Shown piece by piece: positions 30,914 through 40,577 of a DNA stretch of 64,000 nucleotides. The stretch is from Mycobacterium sp. ELW1. Its GTDB lineage: Bacteria; Actinomycetota; Actinomycetes; Mycobacteriales; Mycobacteriaceae. The stretch lies in contig NZ_CP032155.1 in assembly GCF_008329905.1 (NCBI RefSeq), positions 4,154,001 through 4,218,000 on the forward strand. Reading direction: 5' to 3'. How positions within the stretch are numbered: the first letter of the stretch is position 1; each line of letters opens with the position of its first letter. The translations under genes and the position numbers were made by a program. The notes under the pieces were generated by a model, which searched no databases, was not told the origin of the DNA, and saw nothing but the letters and a program-made list of their open reading frames with translations.

Positions 30914-31786
30914 TCACCGGTCGACGGCGTATTTCCCCAGGAATTGGACGACCGCATCGGCGAACAGGTCGTTGCGATCGCCGGCCACCATGTGGCCAGC
31001 GCCGGCGACGTCGACGAACTCGATCTGCGGGAAGCGCCCGAGGAACTCGTCGGCGCGTTCCTGCGTGACGAGGTCGCTCATCTGGCCGCGCACCAACAGC
31101 ATCGGAGTGCCGGCCGCCAGGATCGCCGCGACCGCCGCGTTGATGCGATCGACGTCGGTCACCTCGATGGGCGGGCGCGACGCGCTGCCGTCGATGAACT
31201 TCGGATCCCAGTGCCAGTACCAGCGGCCGTCGCGGTGACGCAGATTCGCGCGAAGGCCGTCGAGGTCGTCGGGGCGGCGGCGGTGCGGGTTGTACTCCTG
31301 AATCATGTCGGCCACCTCGTCGAGCGATGCGAATCCGGATTCCATGCGGTCATACATGAATTGGTGGATCCGCGAAGCGCCCGACGGGTCCATGTCCGGG
31401 ACGATGTCGACGAGAACGAGGGCGCGCAACGCCTCGGGGGCAATCTCACCGGCGAGCAGCATGCCGGTGAACCCACCAAGAGATGCGCCGACGAGCACCG
31501 GGCGCGGCGGCAGCCGGCGCAGGAGTTCCAGCACATCCCCGGCGAAGCTGACCACCCGGTAGTCACCGTCGGGCGACCAGTCGGACTCGCCGTGGCCACG
31601 CAGGTCGACAGTGACCGCCTGCCAGCCGCGGCCGGCCACCGCTGCGGCTGCCCGGCCCCAGGATCGACGGGTCTGGCCACCACCGTGCAGAAAGACGACC
31701 GCAGGCGCATCCGGCTCGCCGATGCGGTCAGCCGCGATGCGGATCCCGTCGACACCAGTCGCGCTGAAGGGTTCGGGTGTGCTCAC
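30914..31786 (-). CDS. Alpha/beta hydrolase
   Basis: A 290-residue hydrolase with the oxyanion loop FLHGGGQTRRSWG, nucleophile elbow GASLGG (Ser near 101) and catalytic His in GAGHMVAGD near the C-terminus; the Asp is likely in the VRGQMSD region. It resembles epoxide hydrolase or haloalkane-type esterases. It has no counterpart in the Rv3046c-Rv3048c interval and opens the accessory block. The substrate is unknown. Confidence 0.85.
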   Translation of the reverse strand: MSTPEPFSATGVDGIRIAADRIGEPDAPAVVFLHGGGQTRRSWGRAAAAVAGRGWQAVTVDLRGHGESDWSPDGDYRVVSFAGDVLELLRRLPPRPVLVGASLGGFTGMLLAGEIAPEALRALVLVDIVPDMDPSGASRIHQFMYDRMESGFASLDEVADMIQEYNPHRRRPDDLDGLRANLRHRDGRWYWHWDPKFIDGSASRPPIEVTDVDRINAAVAAILAAGTPMLLVRGQMSDLVTQERADEFLGRFPQIEFVDVAGAGHMVAGDRNDLFADAVVQFLGKYAVDR

Positions 31787-31928
31787 GCAACCAGCATCCG
31801 TGATGAAATCGCCAGCTCAAAGCACCAGTCCCAGCCGAATGAAGCCTTTGGACGTCGATAACCGGGACGAACGGCCCTACGGTCACGCCGCTACCGCGCG
31901 GACGTTGGACAGGTGATGCGGAACGTAT

Positions 31929-32774
31929 ATGACCCATAGGGCCGTCTTTCCCCGGCTGACCCGCGCGTTGGAGCGCCCGTGGTTCATTCTCGGCCGGATC
32001 GGCGATCAGGCGCTGTTCTACGCCAAAGCGATCGCAGGCATTCCGACCGCAGTGCGCTCGTACCGGATTGAGATCGTTCGCCTGATCGCCGAAATCAGCA
32101 TGGGCGCGGGCGTCCTGGCGATGATCGGCGGCACCTTGGTGGTCGTCGGTTTTCTCACCGTCGCCACCGGCGGCACGTTGGCGGTCCAGGGTTACAGCTC
32201 GCTGGGCAACATCGGCATCGAAGCGCTCACCGGTTTCCTGGCGGCATTCATCAACGTGCGCATCTCGGCACCCGTCGTGGCGGGGATCGGTTTGGCCGCC
32301 ACCTTCGGCGCGGGCGTCACCGCCCAACTGGGGGCGATGCGCGTCAACCAGGAGATCGATGCCCTTGAAGCGATGGCGATCCCGTCGCTGGTGTTCTTGG
32401 TCAGTACCAGGATCGTCGCGGGAATGGTGTCGATCGCGCCACTGTATGCGGTCGCGGTGATCCTGTCGTTCCTCGCCAGCCAATTCACCACCGTCGCACT
32501 GCTGGGACAGTCGGCGGGCCTCTACCAGCACTACTTCTCGACGTTCCTGAGCCCGATAGACCTGATGTGGTCGTTCGCCCAAGCCATCCTGATGGCGATG
32601 GCAATCCTGTTGATCCACACCTACTTTGGCTACTACGCATCCGGCGGACCCTCGGGCGTCGGCGTCGCGACGGGCGATGCGGTCCGGACCTCACTGGTGG
32701 TTCTGGTGTCCGTGACGTTGCTGATCTCGCTGGCGATCTACGGCAGCCAGGGCCGATTCAACCTGGCGGGCTGA
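31929..32774 (+). CDS. YrbE/MlaE family ABC transporter permease, not next to mce genes
   Basis: A 281-residue MlaE-domain permease. The signature region GAGVTAQLGAMRVNQEIDALEAM carries the coupling-helix EIDALE motif, and five or so hydrophobic helices lie at about 60-90, 100-125, 160-185, 200-225 and 250-270. Mycobacterial YrbE proteins normally come as an A/B pair followed by six mce genes. Here only one is present, and the neighbours are a hydrolase and a TetR gene, so the partner permease and substrate-binding proteins must be elsewhere or missing. Confidence 0.85.
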   Translation: MTHRAVFPRLTRALERPWFILGRIGDQALFYAKAIAGIPTAVRSYRIEIVRLIAEISMGAGVLAMIGGTLVVVGFLTVATGGTLAVQGYSSLGNIGIEALTGFLAAFINVRISAPVVAGIGLAATFGAGVTAQLGAMRVNQEIDALEAMAIPSLVFLVSTRIVAGMVSIAPLYAVAVILSFLASQFTTVALLGQSAGLYQHYFSTFLSPIDLMWSFAQAILMAMAILLIHTYFGYYASGGPSGVGVATGDAVRTSLVVLVSVTLLISLAIYGSQGRFNLAG

Positions 32775-32779
32775 CGTTC

Positions 32780-33391
32780 TCAGTCCAGCTGCGGGATCGA
32801 CGCGTCGGTGGCGAGTTCGGCGTACCGCCGCATCAGCCGAAATGCTGTGGCGCGGTTGATCTCTGGATCCCGCGCGACGATTCGGTAACCGAAGTAGTCC
32901 TCCATGGACATCAGCGTCATCGCGATGTCGCGGGCCGGGTCGCTGAGGCGGAACGCCCCCGACCGGGCGCCGGCATCCAGCAGATCGGTGTAGAGACCGA
33001 CCTGGCGGTGGTAGATCCCTTGCACGTCGCGACGGGTGTCGAGATCGAATCCGGCCGCCAGTACGGCCCGCCAGATGGCGCGCCACTCGGCATCTTCTGG
33101 ACCGGCGGGCAGCCCCGCGGCGATCGTCTGGGCGAGCTGACGACAAGGATCGTCACTCTCGGTACGCAACCGCAGCCGGTCATCGTAGAACCGGACGTCG
33201 GAACGCAAGGCCAGCTCCGACAGCAGTTGTGTCATGTCCTTGAAGTAATACCGCACCGCGTTGGTGGTCAGGCCAAGCTCTGCGGCGACGTCGGAGAGCT
33301 TCAGGGTGGCCAGGTCATGGCGTTCGATCAGCGCTATGGCGGCATCCATGATGTCGCCGCGCCGTTCGACCTGCCGGTTCGGCCGTGCCAT
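32780..33391 (-). CDS. TetR family regulator of the peptidase-permease operon
   Basis: About 203 residues from MARPNRQVERRGDIM. The N-terminal HTH reads LKLSDVAAELGLTTNAVRYYFKD. The first part of a longer in-frame extension has no family similarity. It is divergent from the P1 peptidase operon, and a 31-bp near-perfect palindrome (33472-33502) lies between, so it likely represses that operon and itself. Its stop is 5 bp from the convergent YrbE gene. Confidence 0.85.
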   Translation of the reverse strand: MARPNRQVERRGDIMDAAIALIERHDLATLKLSDVAAELGLTTNAVRYYFKDMTQLLSELALRSDVRFYDDRLRLRTESDDPCRQLAQTIAAGLPAGPEDAEWRAIWRAVLAAGFDLDTRRDVQGIYHRQVGLYTDLLDAGARSGAFRLSDPARDIAMTLMSMEDYFGYRIVARDPEINRATAFRLMRRYAELATDASIPQLD

Positions 33392-33471
33392 ACCTGCGCC
33401 ACTCCTGTCGTCGGGCTGGGTGGATCCACCCCATTTTGCACTTCCTCTTGCGTGCTGCGTCACACCGGCGC

Positions 33472-33502
33472 ATAGTTCTTTTCCAATCAGGAAAAAAACT
33501 AT
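33472..33502. promoter_or_regulatory. TetR operator for the P1 peptidase operon
   Basis: ATAGTTCTTTTCC and GGAAAAAAACTAT form 13-bp arms pairing at 12 positions around AATCA. The site is 20 bp before the peptidase ATG and 81 bp from the TetR start. Its AT-rich arms stand out in this GC-rich DNA. Confidence 0.75.
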
Positions 33503-33522
33503 CGGTGAAGTGAGCGTGACCA

Positions 33523-34638
33523 ATGCGGGCCAGAGACCTCGGCGTAGCCATCGGGGAACATCCCACCGGGCCGTACAACGCGATCACCGACGTCGCGGGC
33601 GTCCAGGTGGGGCACACCACCATCACCTCCGATGATCCGCACACCGTGCGCACCGGCGTCACCGTTGTCATCCCCCACGAACACATTTGGACCGAGCCGG
33701 TATTCGCCGGCGCGCACCGACTCAACGGCAGTGGCGAACTGACCGGCCTGGAATGGATCCGGGAGTCCGGGGAACTCACCACCGCCATCGGCCTGACCAA
33801 CACGCACAGCGTCGGCGTGGTTCGCGACGAACTGGTGGCAGCGCAGGTGCGCGCCCGCGGCGAGGGCGCGTACTGGTCGCTGCCCGTGGTGGGCGAGACC
33901 TACGACGGACTACTCAACGACATCAACGGCTTTCACGTACGTCCCGATCACGTCCGGTCCGCGCTGGACAGTGCCAGCGGTGAGCCACCCGCCGAAGGCA
34001 ACGTCGGCGGCGGCACCGGCATGATCTGCCACGGCTTCAAGGGCGGCATCGGTACCGCCTCGAGGGTCACCGACACCGTGGCCGGGCGCTACACCGTCGG
34101 GGTCCTCGTGCAGGCGAATCATGGTAGACGCGAACGACTTCGGATCAACGGTGCGCCGGTCGGCGAGCGGATCGGCGCCGCGGAGGTGCCGCTTCCCGAA
34201 CTTCCCTCCCGCTACGAGCCCGGATCGGGCTCGATCATCGTCATCGTCGCCACCGACGCCCCATTGCTCCCCCACCAGTGCACCCGGATGGCCCAGCGTT
34301 CCGCGCTGGCCGTCAGTCGACTCGGCGGCAGCGGCGAGCAGTACAGCGGTGATCTGATGCTGGCGTTCTCGACCGGCAACCGCGGCATCCCGCCCTACGC
34401 GTGGGACGAGGATACGGCGACCTCACGCCCGGAGATCCCGCTGCGGATGGTGGCGCCCCAGTTGATGACCCGCCTGTTCGACATGACCATCGAGGCGACG
34501 GAGGAGGCCATCGTCAACGCCATGGTCGCCGCCACCACCATGACCGGCCGCAACGGTTTCACCGTCCACGCCCTGGACCACGACCTACTTCGCCATGCGC
34601 TGTCCCCCACTGCCCCAACACTTCAGGAGATCTCGTGA
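33523..34638 (+). CDS. P1 family peptidase (DmpA-type aminopeptidase/D-esterase)
   Basis: A 371-residue member of the self-processing Ntn hydrolase-like family. The N-terminal NAITDVAGVQVGHTT, the NVGGGTGMICHGFKGGIGTASR segment and the GSGSIIVIVATDAPLLPHQC block are characteristic. In DmpA the chain is cut just before a Ser in the last block, creating the active N-terminal nucleophile; the matching Ser here lies in GSGS near residue 238. It releases N-terminal amino acids from peptides or amides. The gene is coupled (GTGA) to the amino acid permease. Confidence 0.9.
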   Translation: MRARDLGVAIGEHPTGPYNAITDVAGVQVGHTTITSDDPHTVRTGVTVVIPHEHIWTEPVFAGAHRLNGSGELTGLEWIRESGELTTAIGLTNTHSVGVVRDELVAAQVRARGEGAYWSLPVVGETYDGLLNDINGFHVRPDHVRSALDSASGEPPAEGNVGGGTGMICHGFKGGIGTASRVTDTVAGRYTVGVLVQANHGRRERLRINGAPVGERIGAAEVPLPELPSRYEPGSGSIIVIVATDAPLLPHQCTRMAQRSALAVSRLGGSGEQYSGDLMLAFSTGNRGIPPYAWDEDTATSRPEIPLRMVAPQLMTRLFDMTIEATEEAIVNAMVAATTMTGRNGFTVHALDHDLLRHALSPTAPTLQEIS

Positions 34639-36053
34639 CCACACCCACCAAGACCGAAGGGCGCCGCCTCAACGGGCGCCTCGGACCGATCGGCATCGTG
34701 TTCATGGTCGTCGCGGCGGCCGCACCACTGACCGTGATCGGCGGCAACATGCCGTTGGCGATGGGACTGGGCAACGGCGCGGGCGCACCGATGGGATTCG
34801 TGATCGCCGCGCTGGTGCTCTTGGTTTTCAGCGTCGGGTTCGTCACCATGACGCCGTATGTACCCGAGGCCGGGGCGTTCTTCTCTTATGTGACAGTCGG
34901 ACTCGGTGAGCGGATGGGCAAGGGCATCGCGGTGGTCGCGTTGATCGCCTACACCGCGATCCAGGTGGGTATCTACGGCTACATCGGCTGGGCCATCAAC
35001 GACACGGTCACGCACTACAACGGGCCGGTGATCCCGTGGCCGGTGTACTCGTTCGTCGTTCTCGCAATCGTCGCGGTACTCGGCTACCGGCACATCGAGT
35101 TGAGCGCCAAGGTGCTCGGTGTGGCACTGGCACTCGAAATCGGCATCGTCGTCATCCTGGACGTCGTGATGGTGGCCAACCCCAGCCCGGCCGGCATTAC
35201 CTTGAGCTCGTTCGACCCCGCCGTGTTCACCCACGGCACGCTGGGCATCGCCGTGCTGTTCGCGCTCACCGGATTCATCGGTTTCGAAGCCACCGCGGTG
35301 TTCCGCGACGAGGCGCGAGACCCAGAGCGCACCATCCCGCTCGCCACCTACGCCGCAGTCATCATCATCGGCGCGTTCTACGCCATCACCGTGTGGGCGT
35401 TCGTCGTCGCCCTCGGGCCCGACCAGGTGACGGCCACCGCGGAGAAAACCCTTGCCGGAGAAAGCAATATGCTGCTGGACACCGCCGGAGACATGCTGGG
35501 GACAATCGGGCGCGACATCGTCAACGTGCTGCTGTTGACCAGTCTGTTCGCCTGCGTGCTGTCATTCCACAACGTGATCGCGCGCTACCAGTTCGTGCTG
35601 GCCGGAAAGGGTTTGCTGCCGGCCAGACTCGCCGACGTACACGACAACCACGAGTCACCGGCATTCTCATCGGTGGTGCAGACCGTCACTGCCGCCATCA
35701 TCGTCGGGGTACTGGCGATCCTCGGAATCGATCCGCTGGTTGGGGTTTTCGGCTCGATGGCGGGCGTCGCCACAGTCGGCATGGTCGTACTGATGCTCAC
35801 CACGTCGATCGCGGTACTGGCGTTCTTCCTACGCGGGCGCGCCACCGGCCCACTGTGGACCACCCGTCTGGCGCCGGCACTCGCGGTGCTCGGATTGCTG
35901 GGAAGTCTGTGGCTGGTGCTGTCGAACTTCACGTTGGTCACCGGCGGCAGCGCCACAGTGAGCACCATCTTGGCCGCGATCCCCTTCGTCGGCCTGGTAG
36001 TCGGTGCGCTCGCGTGGCGCCCGTCGCAGTCGTTGGCAACCTCGACGACCTGA
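34635..36053 (+). CDS. APC superfamily amino acid permease
   Basis: About 472 residues from a GTG overlapping the peptidase stop and behind an AGGAGA ribosome site. About 12 hydrophobic helices are visible, beginning LGPIGIVFMVVAAAAPLTVIGG, with the APC substrate-site patterns in helix 1 (AAAAPLT) and helix 6 (LTGFIGFEATAVFRDEARDPERTIP). Coupling to a peptidase suggests uptake of an amino acid or amide and hydrolysis inside the cell, or export of the product. A longer in-frame frame starting inside the peptidase gene was rejected. Confidence 0.9.
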   Translation: MTTPTKTEGRRLNGRLGPIGIVFMVVAAAAPLTVIGGNMPLAMGLGNGAGAPMGFVIAALVLLVFSVGFVTMTPYVPEAGAFFSYVTVGLGERMGKGIAVVALIAYTAIQVGIYGYIGWAINDTVTHYNGPVIPWPVYSFVVLAIVAVLGYRHIELSAKVLGVALALEIGIVVILDVVMVANPSPAGITLSSFDPAVFTHGTLGIAVLFALTGFIGFEATAVFRDEARDPERTIPLATYAAVIIIGAFYAITVWAFVVALGPDQVTATAEKTLAGESNMLLDTAGDMLGTIGRDIVNVLLLTSLFACVLSFHNVIARYQFVLAGKGLLPARLADVHDNHESPAFSSVVQTVTAAIIVGVLAILGIDPLVGVFGSMAGVATVGMVVLMLTTSIAVLAFFLRGRATGPLWTTRLAPALAVLGLLGSLWLVLSNFTLVTGGSATVSTILAAIPFVGLVVGALAWRPSQSLATSTT

Positions 36054-36075
36054 TCGGCGCGCAGCGACGAGCTCT

Positions 36076-36864
36076 ATGTTGGACCGTATGTTCACACCCC
36101 CCGCGATCGACCCTTCTGAGTTCTCCGGCAAGCGCGCGATCGTCACGGGAGGTTCGCGCGGTATCGGCGCGGCCATCGTGCAACGGCTGCTCGACGGTGG
36201 CGCGACCGTTGTCACCACGGCGCGCAACCCCACCGACGAGACGCCGAAAGCCGCCACCTTCATCCAGGGCGATATCAGCACGCTCGAGGGTGTGCACGCG
36301 TTCGCCGCGGCAGCGCTCGATGAATTGGGCGGCGTCGACATCGTGGTCAACAACGCGGCGGCGGCACGCGCTCACGTCGGTGGCATCTCAACGATCCCCG
36401 ATGAGGAGTGGCTCGACGCCCTGGACCTCAACTATCTGTCCGCCGTCCGGGTCAACAATGCGCTGCTGCCCGCGCTGCGCGAGGCGGGGGCGGGCAGCGT
36501 GATCGTCAACATCTCATCGGGAGCAGCACTGACGCCCGCACCGCCGTTGGCGCATTACGGCGCCGCCAAGGCCGCGCTCAACGCCTACGGCAAAGCACTG
36601 GCCACCGAACTCGCGCCGATCGGAATCCGGGTGACCACGATCGTGCCCGGAAACGTGCTCACCCCGGGCGCCGACACGATTCGCCAGGACTTCGCCGACG
36701 CGATGGGCGTCTCGCTGAGTGACACCACCGCAGGCATCCCGCTGGGTCGCCCCGGGGACCCGCGAGACATCGCCGAGGCCGTCGCCTACCTCGCCTCGGA
36801 TAGGGCGCAGTGGATCACCGGAACCAGCCTGACCGTCGACGGCGGCGAACTTCCCGGCATCTAG
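36076..36864 (+). CDS. Short-chain dehydrogenase/reductase
   Basis: About 262 residues with TGGSRGIGAAIV near residue 25, VNNAAA around 92, and the YxxxK pair in HYGAAKAALNAYGKAL. The C-terminal LASDRAQWITGTSLTVDGGELPG is the classical SDR ending. It follows the permease by 22 bp and is probably the third gene of the operon. Its stop is only 7 bp before the nrdF2 3'-end copy that begins the island. Confidence 0.87.
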   Translation: MLDRMFTPPAIDPSEFSGKRAIVTGGSRGIGAAIVQRLLDGGATVVTTARNPTDETPKAATFIQGDISTLEGVHAFAAAALDELGGVDIVVNNAAAARAHVGGISTIPDEEWLDALDLNYLSAVRVNNALLPALREAGAGSVIVNISSGAALTPAPPLAHYGAAKAALNAYGKALATELAPIGIRVTTIVPGNVLTPGADTIRQDFADAMGVSLSDTTAGIPLGRPGDPRDIAEAVAYLASDRAQWITGTSLTVDGGELPGI

Positions 36865-36871
36865 CTGAAAA

Positions 36872-37340
<469 letters not shown>

Positions 37341-40292
37341 TTATGCGGTAGGCAATTTCACGTCGACCCACCCAGCTACATAGCTGTCGGGGACGCTGCC
37401 ACAAGCGTTCTGGGTGCTGCATACGAACCAGTTGGCGGTGCTATTTATCGTTGGCCCCGTCTTGATTGCGTACTCGGTGAGGGTGCCTGCGATTGAGTTC
37501 GGGGGGATTTTGATGTCTCCTGGCGAGTACGGACCCGTCCCGGGTGTCTCGGCAGTGGTCGGCAAGGCTACATCAACCCAGTTGTCGACGTGGTCGGCTG
37601 TGAGCCACATGCCGCCAATTGCAGGGTCGAAACCTAGCCAGTCGCCGAACGCGGTGACGTTCGGCGCGTAGATGGCGCGCCGTGTCCCGTCAAACTCCGC
37701 TCGAATATCACCGGCAACCGGAGCAGATGCTGGGTCGATCGCGACGGTCACGGGCGAATTTGATGTAAAGAAACCGTCGGTAACTGTTGCGGTGAACGTG
37801 TCAGTTTGGTCGGCCCCAACCTGGGCGGCATTTTCGCGTGCCCCTGCAGTGGGGTAGTAAGTGAACGCTCCGGATCCCGGCGTGACCACGATGTAGCCGT
37901 GGGCCGTCGAAGTGGGCGCACTGTAGGCCAGCACGTCTCCATCGGCATCGCTGGCGGTGATCTGGCCCGTGACAGCTCCATTGGCGGCAGGAGCATCCGT
38001 GGTGTAGTTCAGGATGCTCGGCGAACTGTTGGGAACGAGAAGGTCGTCCCAGCCCGCCACTTGTGAACTCTGGGTGAAGAATGCTCCCGTGGTTGGCGTG
38101 GCGACCAGCCATGCCTTGGGGGCGAACAGGGCATCGGATTCGTCGAAGATGGTCCGGATGGCCACGTCACCGGTTTGAGGATCCCACTTGACTGAGTTGG
38201 TGGGATAGCTCACCGACGGGCTAATGGGAACGGTGACCGGAACAGCTCCGACTAGAAAGAGTGGGTTCCAGCCTTGCACCTGTGACGTCGAGGCAAGTGT
38301 TGCTCCGATCGAGGAGCTGGCTACGAGCCACGCCATGTTGGGGTAGGTGCTCTCATCGAAGGATGTTCGGATGGCGACATACCCCGTCGAGGGATCGCGC
38401 AAAATGTCGCCTTGCAAGTAGGTGGCCAAGGCTGGGCTGACCGCCACAGTTACAGGCACCGAGACTGCACCACCATGGCCGTCCGTGACGGTGACAGAAA
38501 ACTGGTCGTACACATCGGTGCCGGTTGCTGCAGACAGGTATGCGTCTCGTCGAGCGTTGACAGTCGGCGTGTAGGTAAACAGACCATTTGCCGTTACGGT
38601 GACGCTGCCCTTACCGGCGCTGGAAACGCTGTAGCTCAACGGATCTCCGTCGAGGTCGCTTACATCAATGATCCTCCCTGATACCTGTCCGCTGACGCTA
38701 TCGGTCATGAGACCGGTGACGCCACCCCCAGTGGGGTTGCTGTTGGAGGGCGTTATCGAAACGATGATGGTTCTGCTACCGCTGCCGCCGTAGCCGTCGG
38801 TGGCGCTGACGGTAAAGGTGTCGGATCCCGGAGTTGTGGATCCACCGGTGCTGAGACTGTGGGCGTAGGTGGGGTCTGGGGTGAAGAGGTAGCCGCCTGG
38901 TGCGGTGGTCACGGTGCCGTGACCGGCTGCCAGGCTGGTGGTGGTGGCCACGGTGTCGCCGTCGACATCTCCCTTAACGACCGAAATCGTCGTAGTGCCA
39001 TCGGCGTTGGGGGTGGCAGTCACAGTCAGCGTGGGATTGGCGTTTGTCGGGGTGATCGTAACGGCAGTCGAGGAACTGGTTGTCCCGCCGTGGCCGTCGG
39101 TGCCAGTGATCGTGACTATGTCTGAGCCGGGTGCCGTCGATCCTCCGGTAATGAGACTGTGCGCATAGGCGGCATCCGGGGTGAAGGCGTATCCACCTGG
39201 GGCGACGGTGACGGTGCCATGGCCGTTGACGACCGTCGCGGTGGTCGACACACTATCGCCGTCAAGATCGCTCTTGACGACTGAGATCGTCGTGGTGCCA
39301 TCGACGTTCGGAGTCGTGGTCACCGTCAGGGTGGGCGCATGGTTGACCGGCGGTACCGTGACGTTGAGGGTGCGACTGCTGGTCGTACCGGAAGTGCCGA
39401 TCAGTCCAAAGGTCAACAAGTGCAGTAGCCCAGGCAGCCCGTGGATAGCGAAGCCGCTCGCGGCATCGCTGACCGACACTGTGAACGTATCTGGACCGCC
39501 GGTCAGGTGTGCCCAAGTGGCATCAGGCGTGTAGGTGTAAATGCCGCTGGTTTGATCAATGTGAACCGTGCCGTGAACCGGCTCCTTGGTGATCGAGTAG
39601 GTCAACGTCGGGCTGTCGGGGTCAACGGCTCCCAGCTCTCCAGTTATCACACCCGAACTGTTCTGGCCGGTCTGGTGAGGGTTGAGTGTCGGCGTTTGGT
39701 TGTTGAAAAACTCATTCAGGGATTGGAAGAAGCCGGTGATTGGATCAACACTTGCCTGCGCGTGGATGGGTTGTTGGCCAGTGGCGACCGAGGCTGCAGA
39801 GGCAGGGAGTGTGGCTACAGCTTGCGCCTGGATGGGTGGACCGGAGAACGTCCCGGTAGGGCTGGCAGGCCGCCGGGTAGATCCTTTCCCTGATGTGGAA
39901 GCAGCCACCGGTTGCTTGGTCGATGACACAGCTGCGACTGCAGCGGGAACAGAGCCGGACCCACTCGTCGTCGTGCTGGGGACCACCGGTTGCGATGACG
40001 GGTGCGCCGCGCTTGTAGACGTCCCGCGCTGGCGCCCTCCGACCTTGGTTTTCGGGGAGCTGTGCTTATCCGCCGGGCCCGCTGTGGCCGACGGTGAGCC
40101 ATCCGACGATCCGGGGCCCTCGGCATGTGCAATTCCGGATCCAGTCGCCAACGCCGCACCGACCCCGAGGCTCAGTGCTCCGATACCCAGCCACCCGTAC
40201 GGGTGACGGTGCACCTGAGCCCGACGTCGACCCGCCCCACGCTTGCCATGATTCAATGCCACAAGACCCCCGGTAATCAGCGACTGGGACAA
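37341..40292 (-). CDS. Large exported repeat protein with VCBS/cadherin-like domains and a four-copy WLV...GW module
   Basis: A 983-residue secreted or surface protein. Residues 33-57 form a signal (YGWLGIGALSLGVGAALATG then AHAE). A Ser/Thr/Pro-rich linker runs to about 195. Then come beta-sandwich repeats at about 200-317, 318-417, 418-517, 522-620 and 758-855, each with a DLDGD or DPDS calcium-type motif, a HGTVTV strand, a YTPD or FTPD turn and a DTFTVSVTDG ending. Four copies of another ~50-residue module (about 628-680, 697-751, 860-911, 924-981) share W-L/F-V then GW. No sortase or membrane anchor is seen. It is the main cargo of the island. Confidence 0.8.
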   Translation of the reverse strand: MSQSLITGGLVALNHGKRGAGRRRAQVHRHPYGWLGIGALSLGVGAALATGSGIAHAEGPGSSDGSPSATAGPADKHSSPKTKVGGRQRGTSTSAAHPSSQPVVPSTTTSGSGSVPAAVAAVSSTKQPVAASTSGKGSTRRPASPTGTFSGPPIQAQAVATLPASAASVATGQQPIHAQASVDPITGFFQSLNEFFNNQTPTLNPHQTGQNSSGVITGELGAVDPDSPTLTYSITKEPVHGTVHIDQTSGIYTYTPDATWAHLTGGPDTFTVSVSDAASGFAIHGLPGLLHLLTFGLIGTSGTTSSRTLNVTVPPVNHAPTLTVTTTPNVDGTTTISVVKSDLDGDSVSTTATVVNGHGTVTVAPGGYAFTPDAAYAHSLITGGSTAPGSDIVTITGTDGHGGTTSSSTAVTITPTNANPTLTVTATPNADGTTTISVVKGDVDGDTVATTTSLAAGHGTVTTAPGGYLFTPDPTYAHSLSTGGSTTPGSDTFTVSATDGYGGSGSRTIIVSITPSNSNPTGGGVTGLMTDSVSGQVSGRIIDVSDLDGDPLSYSVSSAGKGSVTVTANGLFTYTPTVNARRDAYLSAATGTDVYDQFSVTVTDGHGGAVSVPVTVAVSPALATYLQGDILRDPSTGYVAIRTSFDESTYPNMAWLVASSSIGATLASTSQVQGWNPLFLVGAVPVTVPISPSVSYPTNSVKWDPQTGDVAIRTIFDESDALFAPKAWLVATPTTGAFFTQSSQVAGWDDLLVPNSSPSILNYTTDAPAANGAVTGQITASDADGDVLAYSAPTSTAHGYIVVTPGSGAFTYYPTAGARENAAQVGADQTDTFTATVTDGFFTSNSPVTVAIDPASAPVAGDIRAEFDGTRRAIYAPNVTAFGDWLGFDPAIGGMWLTADHVDNWVDVALPTTAETPGTGPYSPGDIKIPPNSIAGTLTEYAIKTGPTINSTANWFVCSTQNACGSVPDSYVAGWVDVKLPTA
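38739..39341 (-). repeat. Tandem ~300-bp coding repeats in the exported protein gene
   Basis: Two adjacent units (39039-39341 and 38739-39041) encode domains of 100 residues that are mostly identical, including TTISVVK and HSL-TGGST. The units arose by recent duplication or are being homogenised. Confidence 0.7.
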
Positions 40293-40577
40293 TTACTACC
40301 AGCTAGCTAACTCGTTTACATAACAAACGGGCATTGTTGGGTCGCGACAAGCCGGGTCGGCCTGGCACGTGTTCAGCCAATAGTCCTCTGGCTAAGTTGA
40401 CGGGCGTTCCTAGCCCCTACTTCAGCGCTGTTGAACGCGGCCCTTCATCAGACCCTCGCAATTGGATCCGCGTCGGGAGTTTCGTTACGGATTGGCGCTA
40501 TCTTTCAGCGCGGTTCCACAACGGATTCACGAATACACCGTTCAGGTCCAAATCGTTGTGTCGTGCCGATTCCGGTC

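Noticed and set aside
31870..31944. ACGGCCCTA and TAGGGCCGT 57 bp apart around the YrbE start
   Set aside because: The spacing is too long for an operator or hairpin and the second arm is in the coding start; probably chance.
38700..39350. Regular repeats that could suggest a CRISPR array
   Set aside because: They are ~300-bp coding repeats in frame, not 25-40-bp repeats with spacers.
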